From Lentisphaerota bacterium (GTDB lineage: Bacteria; Verrucomicrobiota; Lentisphaeria; Victivallales; Victivallaceae): 64,000 nt of DNA. A model generated the notes under the pieces. The model was not told the origin of the DNA. It did not search any database and saw only the letters and a program-made list of their open reading frames with translations. Location: positions 48,210-112,209 of the forward strand of contig SUWG01000001.1 of assembly GCA_015061625.1 (NCBI GenBank), read 5' to 3'. The position numbers and the translations under genes were made by a program. Of the stretch, positions 25,228-34,968 are shown one piece after another (position 1 is the first letter of the stretch; each line of letters starts with the position of its first letter).

Positions 25228-26621
25228 AACTTTTTGCCGGTGGCCGGATACGTTCTTTTTCTTTGCTTTTCAGTGATATTCTGTCATTGGGGATATCACT
25301 GTTTGCCTCATTTTACATCTACAAACTTTGCGGAGCGAAATATGAATTGGCGATTCTTTACCGCACCTGGCCGATATTTGTGCTGCTGATCGGCTTCAAT
25401 ATTTCCGGGCGGCTTTACTGTGGAAATCTGTTCTATCCGGGGCTGGTGATCAATCCGGTCGAGGAGTTGCGGCGGTTGACGTTGAGTTGTATTGCCAGTT
25501 TTCTGGTATTTTTTGCGATCTTGAGTGTCACCCGGGAAAATCTGGCATTTTCCCGGGTGGCGTTGATCATTGCCGGAGTGCTTAATGCCTTTCTGACTCC
25601 ATTCGGCAGGATCATCTGCCGTTACATATTGTGGAAACTGCATTGGGGCTATATTCCGGCGGCGGTGGTGGGCAATGAAAAACTTGCGCGGGCCGTCGCA
25701 GAAAAAATAAACAGCGACAACAACACTATCCTTTCCCTGAAAATGAGCTGCTGCGAAGCGCAAATCGCACCTGACCTGCCCGATTTTGAGCAGGAGGAAT
25801 TTCTGAAAAATGCCAAAAAAGCAGGGATAAATTACCTGATCTACTGCAATGAAAAGGGTGGTGACAGCCGGGAAATCGAAAAATTTCTGCCGAAATTCCT
25901 TCATATATTGATCGTCAATGACACGGCGAGATTTCCGGTATTGTGGTCATATCCGGTAAGTTTTTACCGTTATTTTTCCTTTGAGATCAGCAACCGCCTG
26001 TTACGCAAACAGGTGGTTTTGCAAAAGCGGATATTGGAGTTCATTCTGTCGGCGATCGGTATCGTTCTTGCCTTTATTCCGGGGATATTTCTGGCGATAC
26101 TGGTGAAACTTTCCAGCCGCGGGCCGGTCTTTTACCGGGCGAAACGGCTGGGCAAAAACGGTAAAACGATCTATGTGCTTAAATTCCGCACGATGAATCC
26201 GGATGCCGATGACAAACTGGAACAACTTTTGGCGGAAAATCCGGAACTTAAAGCGGAATGGGAGAAAAACTTCAAACTGGAAAATGATCCGAGGATCACG
26301 AAGATCGGCAATTTTCTGCGCAAAACCAGTCTGGATGAATTGCCGCAATTCATCAATGTATTGAAAGGCGAAATGTCCCTGATCGGCCCCCGCCCGATCG
26401 TGGAAAAAGAGGTGGCATATTACGGGGAGGATTACAAGGTATTTTCCAGTGTCAAACCGGGGATCACCGGCTTATGGCAGGTTTCCGGCCGGAGTGACAC
26501 CGACTATGAAGACCGGGTGGCAATGGATGTATTTTATGTGAATAACTGGTCGATCTGGATGGATTTTTACATCTTCATCGCCACATTCAATGCGGTACTT
26601 CTACGCAGAGGAGCAAAATGA
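25224..26621 (+). CDS. Polyprenyl-phosphate sugar-1-phosphate transferase (WbaP-type)
   Basis: Initiating enzyme of surface-polysaccharide synthesis: it moves a sugar-1-phosphate onto undecaprenyl phosphate at the inner membrane. About 465 residues. Four N-terminal membrane helices and a Rossmann-like middle (PAAVVGNEKLARAVAEK) precede the catalytic bacterial sugar transferase domain from residue about 275. Signatures: GPVFYRAKRLGKNGK, LKFRTM, KTSLDELPQFINVL, GEMSLIGPRP and KPGITGLWQVSGR. ATG 25224 overlaps the previous stop; an in-frame ATG at 25209 is less likely. It overlaps the Wzy-like gene by 4 nt. The sugar (galactose, glucose or other) cannot be read from sequence. Confidence 0.9.
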   Translation: MKLFAGGRIRSFSLLFSDILSLGISLFASFYIYKLCGAKYELAILYRTWPIFVLLIGFNISGRLYCGNLFYPGLVINPVEELRRLTLSCIASFLVFFAILSVTRENLAFSRVALIIAGVLNAFLTPFGRIICRYILWKLHWGYIPAAVVGNEKLARAVAEKINSDNNTILSLKMSCCEAQIAPDLPDFEQEEFLKNAKKAGINYLIYCNEKGGDSREIEKFLPKFLHILIVNDTARFPVLWSYPVSFYRYFSFEISNRLLRKQVVLQKRILEFILSAIGIVLAFIPGIFLAILVKLSSRGPVFYRAKRLGKNGKTIYVLKFRTMNPDADDKLEQLLAENPELKAEWEKNFKLENDPRITKIGNFLRKTSLDELPQFINVLKGEMSLIGPRPIVEKEVAYYGEDYKVFSSVKPGITGLWQVSGRSDTDYEDRVAMDVFYVNNWSIWMDFYIFIATFNAVLLRRGAK

Positions 26622-28063
26622 ATAAAATCAAACAATTTATCACTTTTTTGGATAAAGTGCCAGAAGGTAAAGAGTTATCCATCCGTCAGCAGATCACGCT
26701 TATTTTATGGGGAATAACGATCGTGCTGCTGCCGTTTTTCAGATTTCCTTACGGTGAATTTGAAAAATTGTCCCTTTATCCGCTTTTGCTGATCGTCTTC
26801 ATCAATATTGATAAATGGTGGAATTTGTGTTGGCACAATAAATTTCTGCGTTACACCGCCTTTGCCATTGCCGCATTTATTGCGTGGCCACTGATTTCCC
26901 TGCCATTCAGTGTCGGCTTGAGCAATATCAACTTTGCCGACAACATCAAACCCTCTATCCATGATACAGTTATTTACGGAGCGTGGTATGTGTTTCTGGC
27001 AACGTGTTTCCTCCTGCCGCAGGAAAAGATCCGTAAAACTTTTTATTGGAGTTTGACGGTCACTTTGCTTTACTGTTGTGCTTACAGTGTGATCGAAATA
27101 CTGCATTGGAGCAAAGTGCAATGGGCGACGGATTTTCTGTCCAAATCAATTTATTTTTTCCAGAAGGATGTGGGGCAATATTGCGGCTGGTGGCCACCGG
27201 TATTCTGGGATGCGCCGAGATTGCGGGCAATATTTGGTGAACCATCCTATTTTGCCGTGTTGCTGACATTTGCCGTACTTTACTACGGATTTGCTTTCTG
27301 GCGGTCGGCCGGATGGAAAAAGATTTCCGGCAATGCACTGTTGATGATATTATCAGCATTGGCACTTTGCGGCACGCAAAGTGCCAGTGGCACTGTGTCA
27401 CTGGCCGGCTCGACGGTACTTTTCATTGTTTTATTTGCAATATTTTTCCGCAAATTCAATAAATTTGAAAGAATCAAAGGCAGCATTTTAAGTATACTAT
27501 TGCTTGTTTTTTCCGCCATGGTTGCACTCAATCAGCGCGGCGGCATTAACGATTGGCTGTTGCTGCTCAACAAAATAAATGAAACATCTCAACCCAAACA
27601 GCAGCAGAAAAAATTTGATTCTTCATCCGGCACCAGACTTATTCATTTGAAAGCCGAAATCAAACTGATTGCCGAAAGACCGCTATGCGGTTACGGTCAG
27701 GGCAATTACGGTCCGGCCATGAAACAGGCCTTGCTGGAAAGTCCGGAAAAAACCGGAGAGATCCGCTTATGGAGCGAAAATGAGGAATTTGTGCCTCCGT
27801 CATTGAATAAATATACCCAAACCGCGATTAACAGCGGCTTGACCGGTTTGGTATTTTTCTTTCTTATGTTTTTACCGGCGGTTGTCTGCTGTATCAAATG
27901 TATTAAGACAATGAAAGCAGATTACTGGATCACTTCAACCATTCTCTGCGGAGCGATCGCAATAATTTTTTCTACTGTGTCAACCGATAGTTTATATTGC
28001 TTTTCCCTTTTGGCATTTCCATTTTACACTTATATCATCGGCAAGGATACTTCCGGGAAATAA
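26618..28063 (+). CDS. O-antigen polymerase/ligase-like membrane protein
   Basis: A 481-residue protein with about 11 membrane helices and one large periplasmic loop (residues about 300-400). The loop ends in IAERPLCGYGQGNYGPA, the P-(L/x)-x-G-x-G-x-x-x-F/Y pattern seen in Wzy_C/O-antigen ligase proteins. Such proteins polymerise repeat units or attach them to lipid A core. With a flippase just downstream and a priming transferase upstream, a Wzy role in a Wzx/Wzy pathway is the simplest reading, but WaaL-type ligation cannot be excluded. No lipid A core genes are in the window. It starts 4 nt inside the previous gene. Confidence 0.8.
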   Translation: MNKIKQFITFLDKVPEGKELSIRQQITLILWGITIVLLPFFRFPYGEFEKLSLYPLLLIVFINIDKWWNLCWHNKFLRYTAFAIAAFIAWPLISLPFSVGLSNINFADNIKPSIHDTVIYGAWYVFLATCFLLPQEKIRKTFYWSLTVTLLYCCAYSVIEILHWSKVQWATDFLSKSIYFFQKDVGQYCGWWPPVFWDAPRLRAIFGEPSYFAVLLTFAVLYYGFAFWRSAGWKKISGNALLMILSALALCGTQSASGTVSLAGSTVLFIVLFAIFFRKFNKFERIKGSILSILLLVFSAMVALNQRGGINDWLLLLNKINETSQPKQQQKKFDSSSGTRLIHLKAEIKLIAERPLCGYGQGNYGPAMKQALLESPEKTGEIRLWSENEEFVPPSLNKYTQTAINSGLTGLVFFFLMFLPAVVCCIKCIKTMKADYWITSTILCGAIAIIFSTVSTDSLYCFSLLAFPFYTYIIGKDTSGK

Positions 28064-28069
28064 CCAAAA

Positions 28070-29518
28070 ATGACCTCTCTGCGTAAAAACTACATATTAT
28101 CGCTCATCTCCCAGACGGTCACGGTGCTTTCACCGCTGATCGTCACGCCTTTTGTCGCCCGGAGACTGCTGGCGGATAATATCGGGATTTTCAGTTTTAC
28201 CGAATCGGTCGTCTTTATTTTCGGATTGTTTGCGTTGCTCGGCAGTCACACCTACGGACAACGGGAAATCGCTTACTGTCAGGGAAATAAACGCCAACAA
28301 CTGCAAATTTTTGCCGAAGTCTTTCTTGCTTCAGGTATAACCACGGCGGTGGTGCTGGCCGGATATATCATTTTTGCCGCCATGCAAAGACAATATCAGC
28401 TGATCTACTTTATCCAGATTGCAGAATTGATCGCGTTTCACTGGGATATAACGTGGTTCTATCAGGGGAAAGAGGATTTCAAGACTCTGCTTTACCGCAA
28501 TATGCTGGTCAAAGCGTTATATATCATACTGGTATTTCTGCTTATCCGGGATACCGGAGATTTGCCGGTATATGTGATTTTGCGGGTGGGAACTTTTCTA
28601 TTGGGCAATATGACATTGCTGTTTCCGGTGGTGTATCAATGTTTCAAAGAAAATATCCGGGTATCTGCCGGGGTGTTACTGCCCCATATCCGGAAAATGA
28701 TACCGCTGTTTCTGCCGCAGATCGCCATACAGATCTATACGGTGCTGGATAAAACCATGATCGGTATAATCACGCAATCACCTTACCAGAATGGCTGTTA
28801 TGAAGAGGCGATGAAAGTTATCCGGGTATTGATGAATTTTGTCGGAGCCGCCGCCGGAGTATTGATGCCGCGGATCGCCTCGCTCCACGCTTCCGGCAAT
28901 CAGGAAGAGATCGGAAATAAAATGTTCAACGGCCTCAGATTCGTCTTTTTGATCACATTGCCGATGGTATTTGGTATTGTTGTCGTTGCCCCGGTATTCA
29001 TGCCGTGGTTTTTGGGACCGGGCTTTGAAGATGCCATTGGAATTTTGCAAATTCTGGCGGGGTTGTTACTGTTGCTCGGGGTCGGCAGAATTACCGGCAG
29101 TTGTCTGCTGGCGGTAAAAGAGGAAAAGCAATATACCCGCAATGTCTGTATCGGTGCGGCGGTGAATTTCTCGCTGAATTTATGGCTGATAAGCTGCTTT
29201 CAGGCCATGGGGGCGGCGATCGCCTCACTGGTTGCAGAATTGACCGTCACTCTGCTCATGCTTTATCACTGCCGGAAATTTCTGGACTTCGGCAAAATGG
29301 TAAAATGCCTGCTGACTTACCTGCTTTGCAGTGCGGCAATGTATGCCACATTGATAACAGTAAAAAGCCGTCTTTACATTGATGTTTTATGGCAGTTGCT
29401 CATACTGGCAGTAACCGGCATGATGATTTATGGCGCCGGATTGCTGATAATCAGAGATGAAATAGTCTTGAGTATGATAAAAATGATCTGGAAAAAACGC
29501 GGCAAAAACTGTCCGTAA
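28070..29518 (+). CDS. Wzx-type polysaccharide flippase
   Basis: A 482-residue MOP-superfamily transporter with about 14 membrane helices, starting MTSLRKNYILSLISQTVTVLSPLIVTPFVARRL, which fits the usual first helices and the LG/P-F-V-A-R-R turn of RfbX/Wzx proteins. It would flip undecaprenyl-linked repeat units to the periplasmic face. The charged segment QIYTVLDKTMIG is the family's typical amphipathic region. The gene is 6 nt downstream of the Wzy-like gene. The spacer after it carries the nonamer repeat, then a GT2 gene. Confidence 0.88.
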   Translation: MTSLRKNYILSLISQTVTVLSPLIVTPFVARRLLADNIGIFSFTESVVFIFGLFALLGSHTYGQREIAYCQGNKRQQLQIFAEVFLASGITTAVVLAGYIIFAAMQRQYQLIYFIQIAELIAFHWDITWFYQGKEDFKTLLYRNMLVKALYIILVFLLIRDTGDLPVYVILRVGTFLLGNMTLLFPVVYQCFKENIRVSAGVLLPHIRKMIPLFLPQIAIQIYTVLDKTMIGIITQSPYQNGCYEEAMKVIRVLMNFVGAAAGVLMPRIASLHASGNQEEIGNKMFNGLRFVFLITLPMVFGIVVVAPVFMPWFLGPGFEDAIGILQILAGLLLLLGVGRITGSCLLAVKEEKQYTRNVCIGAAVNFSLNLWLISCFQAMGAAIASLVAELTVTLLMLYHCRKFLDFGKMVKCLLTYLLCSAAMYATLITVKSRLYIDVLWQLLILAVTGMMIYGAGLLIIRDEIVLSMIKMIWKKRGKNCP

Positions 29519-29537
29519 TGTCTGTATTGTCCGTAAA
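29511..29537. repeat. Nonamer repeat, three units
   Basis: GTCCGTAAT GTCTGTATT GTCCGTAAA, overlapping the wzx stop. It reappears at 31881-31908 as part of a larger duplicated segment. Confidence 0.55.
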
Positions 29538-29547
29538 AAGGAGTTTT

Positions 29548-30510
29548 ATGAGTGTAAAAGTATCAGTCTGCATCCCGGTTTACGGGGTGGAAAAGTACAT
29601 TGAGAAATGCGCCCGCAGTTTGTTTGAACAAACCATGCGGGAGGGCATTGAATTTATCTTTGTCAACGACTGCACTCCGGATAAAAGTATTGAGATTTTA
29701 GAGCGTGTATTATCTGAATATCCCCACCGGAAAGCACAGACCGAAATCATCCATCATGAGAAAAACAGTGGTTTGGTCGCCGCCAGAAAAACGGGATTGG
29801 CTCATGCTACAGGTGAATATATAATTCACTGTGACTCCGATGATTGGGTGGAATTGGATATGTATGAAAAAATGTACCTTGCCGCTAAAGAAAACGATGC
29901 CGACATGGTGTATTGTGACTATATAAGAGAAATGCCGGATAGCAGGAAAGAAATCGGATCCGGAGGCACGACACAAAATGCCAATGAGCTGATATGTGAA
30001 TTTCTTTCCCGGAAAACTGTCTGGTATTTATGGAACAGAATGTACCGCAGGGAAATTGCCCAAAAAGATTATTCGGCGACCTGTCAGGAACATATTTCCT
30101 ATATGGAAGATGGTTTACGAAATTGTTCCATGCTGCGTCATTGCCGGAAAATATCCTGTATCAGGGAACCATTATATCATTATAACTGCTGTAATCTTTC
30201 TGCCATGACATACTGCTTGTCTCAAAAATCACGAAAAATGGCAATTGAGGCAATCGCAATTCTGGATCGTCTGTTTCCTGAAAAGAAATATCAGAAAGCA
30301 TTGGATTACCGCCTGCGGCAAAGTCTTTTTATAATGTTGCCTACTGACTTCATCACACCGGGGGAATGGCACAAACTCTATAAAAGAGCCAAATGGGGTA
30401 TGTGGAAAGATAAACATTTTTCCTTTAAGGCCAAATGCATTTTTTATTTGGCGTGTATCAATTATCCTCTGGCAGGTTATATCTATAAAAAATTGAAAGG
30501 CATATCATGA
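29548..30510 (+). CDS. Family 2 glycosyltransferase
   Basis: A 320-residue cytoplasmic GT-A enzyme. [20 protein letters not shown] is the typical GT2 start; [10 protein letters not shown] and HCDSDDWVE hold the nucleotide-sugar-binding Asp residues (the DSDDW segment is the DxD-like site near residue 95). The start at 29548 has AAGGAG upstream; an earlier frame to 29518 would overlap wzx. The 5' end is duplicated as a broken copy at 31861. It overlaps the TagD-like gene by 4 nt. Codon use and base composition become more AT-rich from here to about 33230, consistent with later acquisition. The acceptor sugar is unknown. Confidence 0.88.
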   Translation: MSVKVSVCIPVYGVEKYIEKCARSLFEQTMREGIEFIFVNDCTPDKSIEILERVLSEYPHRKAQTEIIHHEKNSGLVAARKTGLAHATGEYIIHCDSDDWVELDMYEKMYLAAKENDADMVYCDYIREMPDSRKEIGSGGTTQNANELICEFLSRKTVWYLWNRMYRREIAQKDYSATCQEHISYMEDGLRNCSMLRHCRKISCIREPLYHYNCCNLSAMTYCLSQKSRKMAIEAIAILDRLFPEKKYQKALDYRLRQSLFIMLPTDFITPGEWHKLYKRAKWGMWKDKHFSFKAKCIFYLACINYPLAGYIYKKLKGIS

Positions 30511-30902
30511 AAAGAGTCATCACTTACGGTACTTACGATCTGTTGCACTATGGTCACATCAATTTGCTTACCCGTGCCAAGGCATTGGGAGATTATCTGA
30601 TCGTGGCCCTTTCCACAGATGAATTCAACTGGGGCAGCAAACAGAAAAAGTGTTATTTTTCCTACGAAAAACGCAAACAGATGCTCGAAGCACTCCGGGC
30701 GGTCGATCTGGTCATTCCGGAAGAAAACTGGGAACAGAAAATCACCGATGTCCAGCTTTACCAAGCCGATGTCTTTGTCATGGGCGATGACTGGAAAGGT
30801 AAATTTGACTTCCTCAAAGATTACTGCGAAGTGGTATATCTGCCCCGCACTCCGGAAATTTCCACCACTGCCATCAAAAACGATCTCAATAAAAAGGCAT
30901 AA
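30507..30902 (+). CDS. tagD: Glycerol-3-phosphate cytidylyltransferase (TagD-like)
   Basis: A 131-residue nucleotidyltransferase that makes CDP-glycerol from CTP and glycerol-3-phosphate. HYGHINLL is the HxGH motif, RTPEISTT is the family's R-T-x-G-I-S-T-T nucleotide-binding motif, with a proline-glutamate change where TagD has [14 protein letters not shown] is also typical. Length and full motif set match TagD. With the LicD gene directly after it, the locus may decorate the polysaccharide with phosphoglycerol or a similar polyol phosphate; no CDP-glycerol transferase is visible in the window. Confidence 0.85.
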   Translation: MKRVITYGTYDLLHYGHINLLTRAKALGDYLIVALSTDEFNWGSKQKKCYFSYEKRKQMLEALRAVDLVIPEENWEQKITDVQLYQADVFVMGDDWKGKFDFLKDYCEVVYLPRTPEISTTAIKNDLNKKA

Positions 30903-30907
30903 GCATC

Positions 30908-31753
30908 ATGGCACAGGAAACTTTTACCGATATAAGTAAAGAGGATTTGCGTCAGGCGCAGAAAATCATGCTCTACATCATGAAAAAAATCCATGAAGTC
31001 TGCGTGAAACACAATATCAGATACTGGCTGGATTACGGTACATTACTGGGAGCCATCAGACATGATGGCTTCATCCCGTGGGATGACGATCTGGATATCT
31101 GTATGATGCGGGATGATTACGAAAAATTCAGTAAGATCGCCCAAGATGAGTTCGGTGATGAATTTTTCTGGGAAAACAATAAAACTGTCAGTAATTTTTA
31201 TCAGGAATACGGTAAAGTAAGATTATGCAATACCATATGGCTTGAAGATTTTTGGCAGCATATGCCCCGAAAACACACCGGGTTATTTATTGATATTTTT
31301 CCGATGGACCCATTCCCGGAAAATAAAATCAAATTATTTAATCTCTGTGTATTCCGTGCTGTTCTTGTCGGCGTTGTGAATAAAAAAGTATTCAAACAAA
31401 AAGCCGGTAACTGTATAAAATCTGTTGTCCGCTGGTTTTGCTCGATATTTTTACCGCTTGATTTTTTAGCCAGACGTCAGGAAAAAATCATCAAAAATTT
31501 ACAGCGTTATAAAGACAGCAGTCCGCTGGTTTCCAAACTTTGTATGGATACCAAACGTGATTTGTGCGACAGATCCATGTTTGATGAATTGGTTCTGCAT
31601 AAGTTTGAAGATGCCGAATTTTATATCCCCGCCAGATACGATGAGAGATTGAAAATGCTTTTCAATGATTATATGCAGCTGCCGCCGGAGGATAAACGTT
31701 ACGGGCATCATGGTATTTTGAAATACGATTTCGGCAAATACAAAGATTTGTGA
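30908..31753 (+). CDS. LicD-family phosphotransferase
   Basis: A 281-residue LicD/FKTN-type protein. The signature YWLDYGTLLGAIRHDGFIPW followed by DDDLDICMMRDDYEKF is clear at residues 36-75. LicD enzymes move phosphocholine or other phospho-alcohols from CDP donors onto glycans, here possibly glycerol-phosphate from the adjacent TagD-like product. It follows tagD by 5 nt. Its stop is followed immediately by an inverted nonamer repeat and then by a broken gene fragment, so a rearrangement ends the operon segment here. No other pathway enzyme (such as LicC) is present. Confidence 0.88.
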   Translation: MAQETFTDISKEDLRQAQKIMLYIMKKIHEVCVKHNIRYWLDYGTLLGAIRHDGFIPWDDDLDICMMRDDYEKFSKIAQDEFGDEFFWENNKTVSNFYQEYGKVRLCNTIWLEDFWQHMPRKHTGLFIDIFPMDPFPENKIKLFNLCVFRAVLVGVVNKKVFKQKAGNCIKSVVRWFCSIFLPLDFLARRQEKIIKNLQRYKDSSPLVSKLCMDTKRDLCDRSMFDELVLHKFEDAEFYIPARYDERLKMLFNDYMQLPPEDKRYGHHGILKYDFGKYKDL

Positions 31754-31755
31754 GC

Positions 31756-31791
31756 ACAGACAATACAGACAATACAGACAATACGGACAAT
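31756..31791. repeat. Inverted nonamer repeat, four units
   Basis: ACAGACAAT three times plus ACGGACAAT. It is the reverse complement of the nonamer seen at 18.05, 29.5 and 31.88 kb. Confidence 0.6.
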
Positions 31792-31860
31792 GAATAACAG
31801 TAAAACATCTTTACTTAAACCATCAGGCGGCTTTTCAGAACGCATGATGCAAGTGCGGTT

Positions 31861-32054
31861 GAAAAAACGCGGTAAAAACTGTCCGTAATGTCTGTATTGT
31901 CCGTAAAAAAGGAGTTTTATGAGTGTAAAAGTATCTGTCTGCATCCCGGTTTACGGGGTGGAAAAGTACATTGAAAGGTGCGCCCGCAAGGCAGGCAAAC
32001 GGTGTCTCACCCTCAAAAAATGTGACCACATCGCCGGAAAAAAGCTCTTTTGAA
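31861..32054 (+). pseudogene. Chimeric remnant: GT2 5' end joined to glf fragment
   Basis: The first ~130 nt (nonamer repeat, ribosome site, start codon and [19 protein letters not shown]) nearly match 29490-29616, the start of the intact GT2 gene. After CGCCCGCAAGGC the sequence instead resembles 33911-33966 inside glf (CGGTGTCTC, then GTGACCA and ATCGCCGGAAA shared). The frame ends at a stop shortly after. It reads as a scar of recombination between duplicated sequence and a second glf-like copy. It should not be functional. Confidence 0.75.
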
Positions 32055-32110
32055 AAATAGATTATAAAATATGGATAGGTGTCTATAGAATTTTCAGGAA
32101 TTGTATTATC

Positions 32111-33850
32111 ATGATAAAAATATTGCACGTTGTACCATATTTATCCCGAAATGGAATAATGTCCTTCTTAATGAACTATTATCGCCATATTGACCGGACA
32201 CAAGTTCAGTTTGATTTTTTACATTCTGATCCAGACTATGTTGCGCCAGAACTGCAGCAGGAAATAAAAAGACTCGGCGGGAAAGATATATTAATCCCAT
32301 TTGGAAAAATAAAATCATTTTTCAAGGCATGGAAAATGGCTTATCTTTTTCTTAAACACCATGCTTCTGAATATGATATTTTGCATATTCATCAAATGGG
32401 TCCCGGTTTCAGCTATCTTTTTTTGGGATGGTTGTTTAATATAAAAGTACGGATCATTCATTCTCACAGCACTTGTTATTCACCCAAGAAAAGTCGTGCG
32501 ATTCGCAATGCGTTATACATTTTACCCTTCCGGCCATTTGCGACTGATATATGGGCCTGTTCCAATGCTGCCGGAAAATTTTTATTCGGTAAAAGAAAAT
32601 GGAAAAAACAGGGCGTATATATTCCGAATGCTATTGCCATTGATGAATTTAAGTTTTCTCCGGATGAAAGAATTAAAAAACGGCAGGAACTGTCTATTAA
32701 CGATAAGACATTGACTGTTATCCATACCGGAGAAATAAATCATGCGAAAAATCCGCTGTTTTTACTCCGGATTTTCTATGAGATCCATAAAAAAAATCCG
32801 GATTCGATATTGATATCCTGTGGCAAAATTACATTAAAAAATGCGATTGAACAGGAAATTAAAAATTTGGATCTGGAAAAATATGTTAAATTATTAGGGC
32901 CCCGTTCTGATGTCAAAGAACTTTTGAGTGCTGCTGATTGTATGGTTTTCCCAAGTCGCTTTGAGGGTTTGGGGATTTCGGTTTTAGAGGCTCAACTGAC
33001 ATCTCTTCCTGTTGTCGTTTCAAAAGCAGTTCCGGAGGATGTGGCAGTTTCAGACAACATTCAATTTTTATCTCTGAAAGATAAACCGGAAAAATGGGCA
33101 GATACTATATTAGGCATGGTATCAACGACCATGAGAAAAACCGGCACTGTATCAAACGCTGAAGTGAACCATTTCAATATTGTCACGGAAGCTGTCAATC
33201 TTTCCGGAAAATATATTTCTTTGTTACCGGAAAAAAAACGGTTTGTCATTCCCAATTCGCTTTCGTTTACCTGTGACACCCCGTCAAAATGCGAAAATAA
33301 ACGGATCATCGCTTTAGGCCGTTTTACCCCGGAGAAAGGTTTCGATTATCTTTTGCAGACTGCGGTCAAACTCAAACAGGCCATCCCCGATTGGCACATC
33401 GACATTTTCGGTAGCGGTGAGGATGAAACCATGCTCAAAGACCTTGCCAAAAAACTGCAAGTCGATGATTTTGTCACCTTTAATCCGCCCACCAAAGAGG
33501 TGGCAAAAGAGTTGTGCAATTCCGGTATGTATGTAATGAGTTCACGTTTTGAGGGCTTTGGTTTGGTGCTGACTGAAGCCCAGGAGTGCGGATTGCCTAT
33601 CGTTTCTTTTGACTGTCCGGAAGGACCTTCGGAAATCATTCATGAGGGCGAAGACGGCTTCCTCGTTCCCCTTGCTGACACAGATGCTCTGGCAGAAAAA
33701 ATCATCACCCTCGCGAAAAATGAAGAAATGCGAAAAGAATTCGGCAGGAATGCCAAAATCAATTGCAAACAGTTTTCTCCTGAAAGAGTGGGCGAAATGT
33801 GGATGGATTTGATCAATAAACTCACGGTCAACAAGGAAAATAAAAAATGA
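32111..33850 (+). CDS. GT4-type fusion: one complete GT-B plus a C-terminal GT-B half
   Basis: A 579-residue protein. Residues 1-370 form a complete GT4 (GT-B) glycosyltransferase: N-terminal HVVPYLSRNGIMSFLMNYY, donor domain VIHTGEINHAKNP and the FPSRFEGLGISVLEAQ nucleotide-sugar site. Residues 375-579 repeat only the donor half of a second GT4: IIALGRFTPEKGFDYLL, SSRFEGFGLVLTEAQ and GEDGFLVP. The second half lacks an acceptor domain. DNA composition shifts from AT-rich before about 33230 to more GC-rich after, so two different genes appear to have been joined in frame. Whether the second part adds or has lost activity is open. glf overlaps the end by 4 nt. Confidence 0.8.
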   Translation: MIKILHVVPYLSRNGIMSFLMNYYRHIDRTQVQFDFLHSDPDYVAPELQQEIKRLGGKDILIPFGKIKSFFKAWKMAYLFLKHHASEYDILHIHQMGPGFSYLFLGWLFNIKVRIIHSHSTCYSPKKSRAIRNALYILPFRPFATDIWACSNAAGKFLFGKRKWKKQGVYIPNAIAIDEFKFSPDERIKKRQELSINDKTLTVIHTGEINHAKNPLFLLRIFYEIHKKNPDSILISCGKITLKNAIEQEIKNLDLEKYVKLLGPRSDVKELLSAADCMVFPSRFEGLGISVLEAQLTSLPVVVSKAVPEDVAVSDNIQFLSLKDKPEKWADTILGMVSTTMRKTGTVSNAEVNHFNIVTEAVNLSGKYISLLPEKKRFVIPNSLSFTCDTPSKCENKRIIALGRFTPEKGFDYLLQTAVKLKQAIPDWHIDIFGSGEDETMLKDLAKKLQVDDFVTFNPPTKEVAKELCNSGMYVMSSRFEGFGLVLTEAQECGLPIVSFDCPEGPSEIIHEGEDGFLVPLADTDALAEKIITLAKNEEMRKEFGRNAKINCKQFSPERVGEMWMDLINKLTVNKENKK

Positions 33851-34968
33851 AATATGATTATCTTTTAGTCGGGGCCGGACTTTTTAACGCCACCTTTGCC
33901 GCTTTGGCACGCAAGGCCGGTTTGCGGTGTCTCGTCATCGAAAAACGTGACCATATCGCCGGAAATATCCACACCGAAAATGTGGAGGGCATCAATATCC
34001 ATAAATACGGCGCCCACATCTTTCACACCGACGATGAAAATTGCTGGAATTTCGTCAACCAATTTGCCACATTCAACCGTTACACCAATTCCCCCGTGGC
34101 TCTCATCGACGGCAAATTATTCAACCTGCCATTCAATATGAATACCTTTCATGCCATCTGGCCCGATGTCATCACCCCGCTGCAGGCACAGCAGCGCATC
34201 GCTGAACAGGCCGCCGAAATGGCCGGGAAAACCCCATCCAACCTCGAAGAACAGGCCATTTCCCTCGTCGGCAGAGATATTTACGAACTTCTTATCAAAG
34301 GCTATACCGAAAAACAATGGGGCAGACCATGCTCTGCTCTCGCCCCCGATATCATCAAACGGCTGCCTTTGCGCTTCACCTATGACAACAACTACTTCAA
34401 TGACCGTTTTCAGGGAATCCCCATGGGCGGCTATACGGCCATGGTGGAAAAAATGTTCGGCGATACCGATATCCGGCTTTCCTGCGACTTCCTCGCCGAT
34501 AAAGAAAATCTTTCCAACCTGGCAGAAAAAATCGTCTACACCGGCACGATCGACTCTTATTTCAATTACTGCTTCGGCGAATTGGAATACCGTTCTCTGC
34601 GCTTCAAAACTGAAAAACTTGACGGTCAAAACATTCAGGGCGTCGCCGTCGTCAATCACACTTCCGCAGACACACCTTACACCAGAACCATCGAACACAA
34701 ACACTTTGAAGCCGAAAATACAACCGCATTCAACACCCCTTATTCCTTCGTCACTGAAGAATATCCCGCCGACTGGCAGCGCGGCGACGAACCCTATTAC
34801 CCGGTAAACAATCCCCGCAACAGCGAACTTTACCGGAAATACGCCGACCTCGCCGCACAGGAAACCAACGTCATTTTCGGCGGCCGTCTGGGGATGTACC
34901 GCTATTTCGATATGGATGATACCATCATCGCCGCTATCCAATGCTTTCAACAACAGGTAAATAAATGA
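33847..34968 (+). CDS. glf: UDP-galactopyranose mutase
   Basis: A 373-residue flavoenzyme that converts UDP-galactopyranose to UDP-galactofuranose. The N-terminal FAD-binding segment is YDYLLVGAGLFNATFAALA, followed by KRDHIAGNIHTE and IHKYGAHIFHTDDE, all family hallmarks; PVALIDGKLFNLPFNM and GYTEKQWGRP match active-site regions, and GGRLGMYRYFDMD is the C-terminal FAD/uridine-binding element. Full length. It implies a galactofuranose-containing surface glycan. It sits between the GT4 fusion and the DUF4422 gene with 4-nt overlaps on both sides, so all three are probably translated together. Confidence 0.95.
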   Translation: MKYDYLLVGAGLFNATFAALARKAGLRCLVIEKRDHIAGNIHTENVEGINIHKYGAHIFHTDDENCWNFVNQFATFNRYTNSPVALIDGKLFNLPFNMNTFHAIWPDVITPLQAQQRIAEQAAEMAGKTPSNLEEQAISLVGRDIYELLIKGYTEKQWGRPCSALAPDIIKRLPLRFTYDNNYFNDRFQGIPMGGYTAMVEKMFGDTDIRLSCDFLADKENLSNLAEKIVYTGTIDSYFNYCFGELEYRSLRFKTEKLDGQNIQGVAVVNHTSADTPYTRTIEHKHFEAENTTAFNTPYSFVTEEYPADWQRGDEPYYPVNNPRNSELYRKYADLAAQETNVIFGGRLGMYRYFDMDDTIIAAIQCFQQQVNK

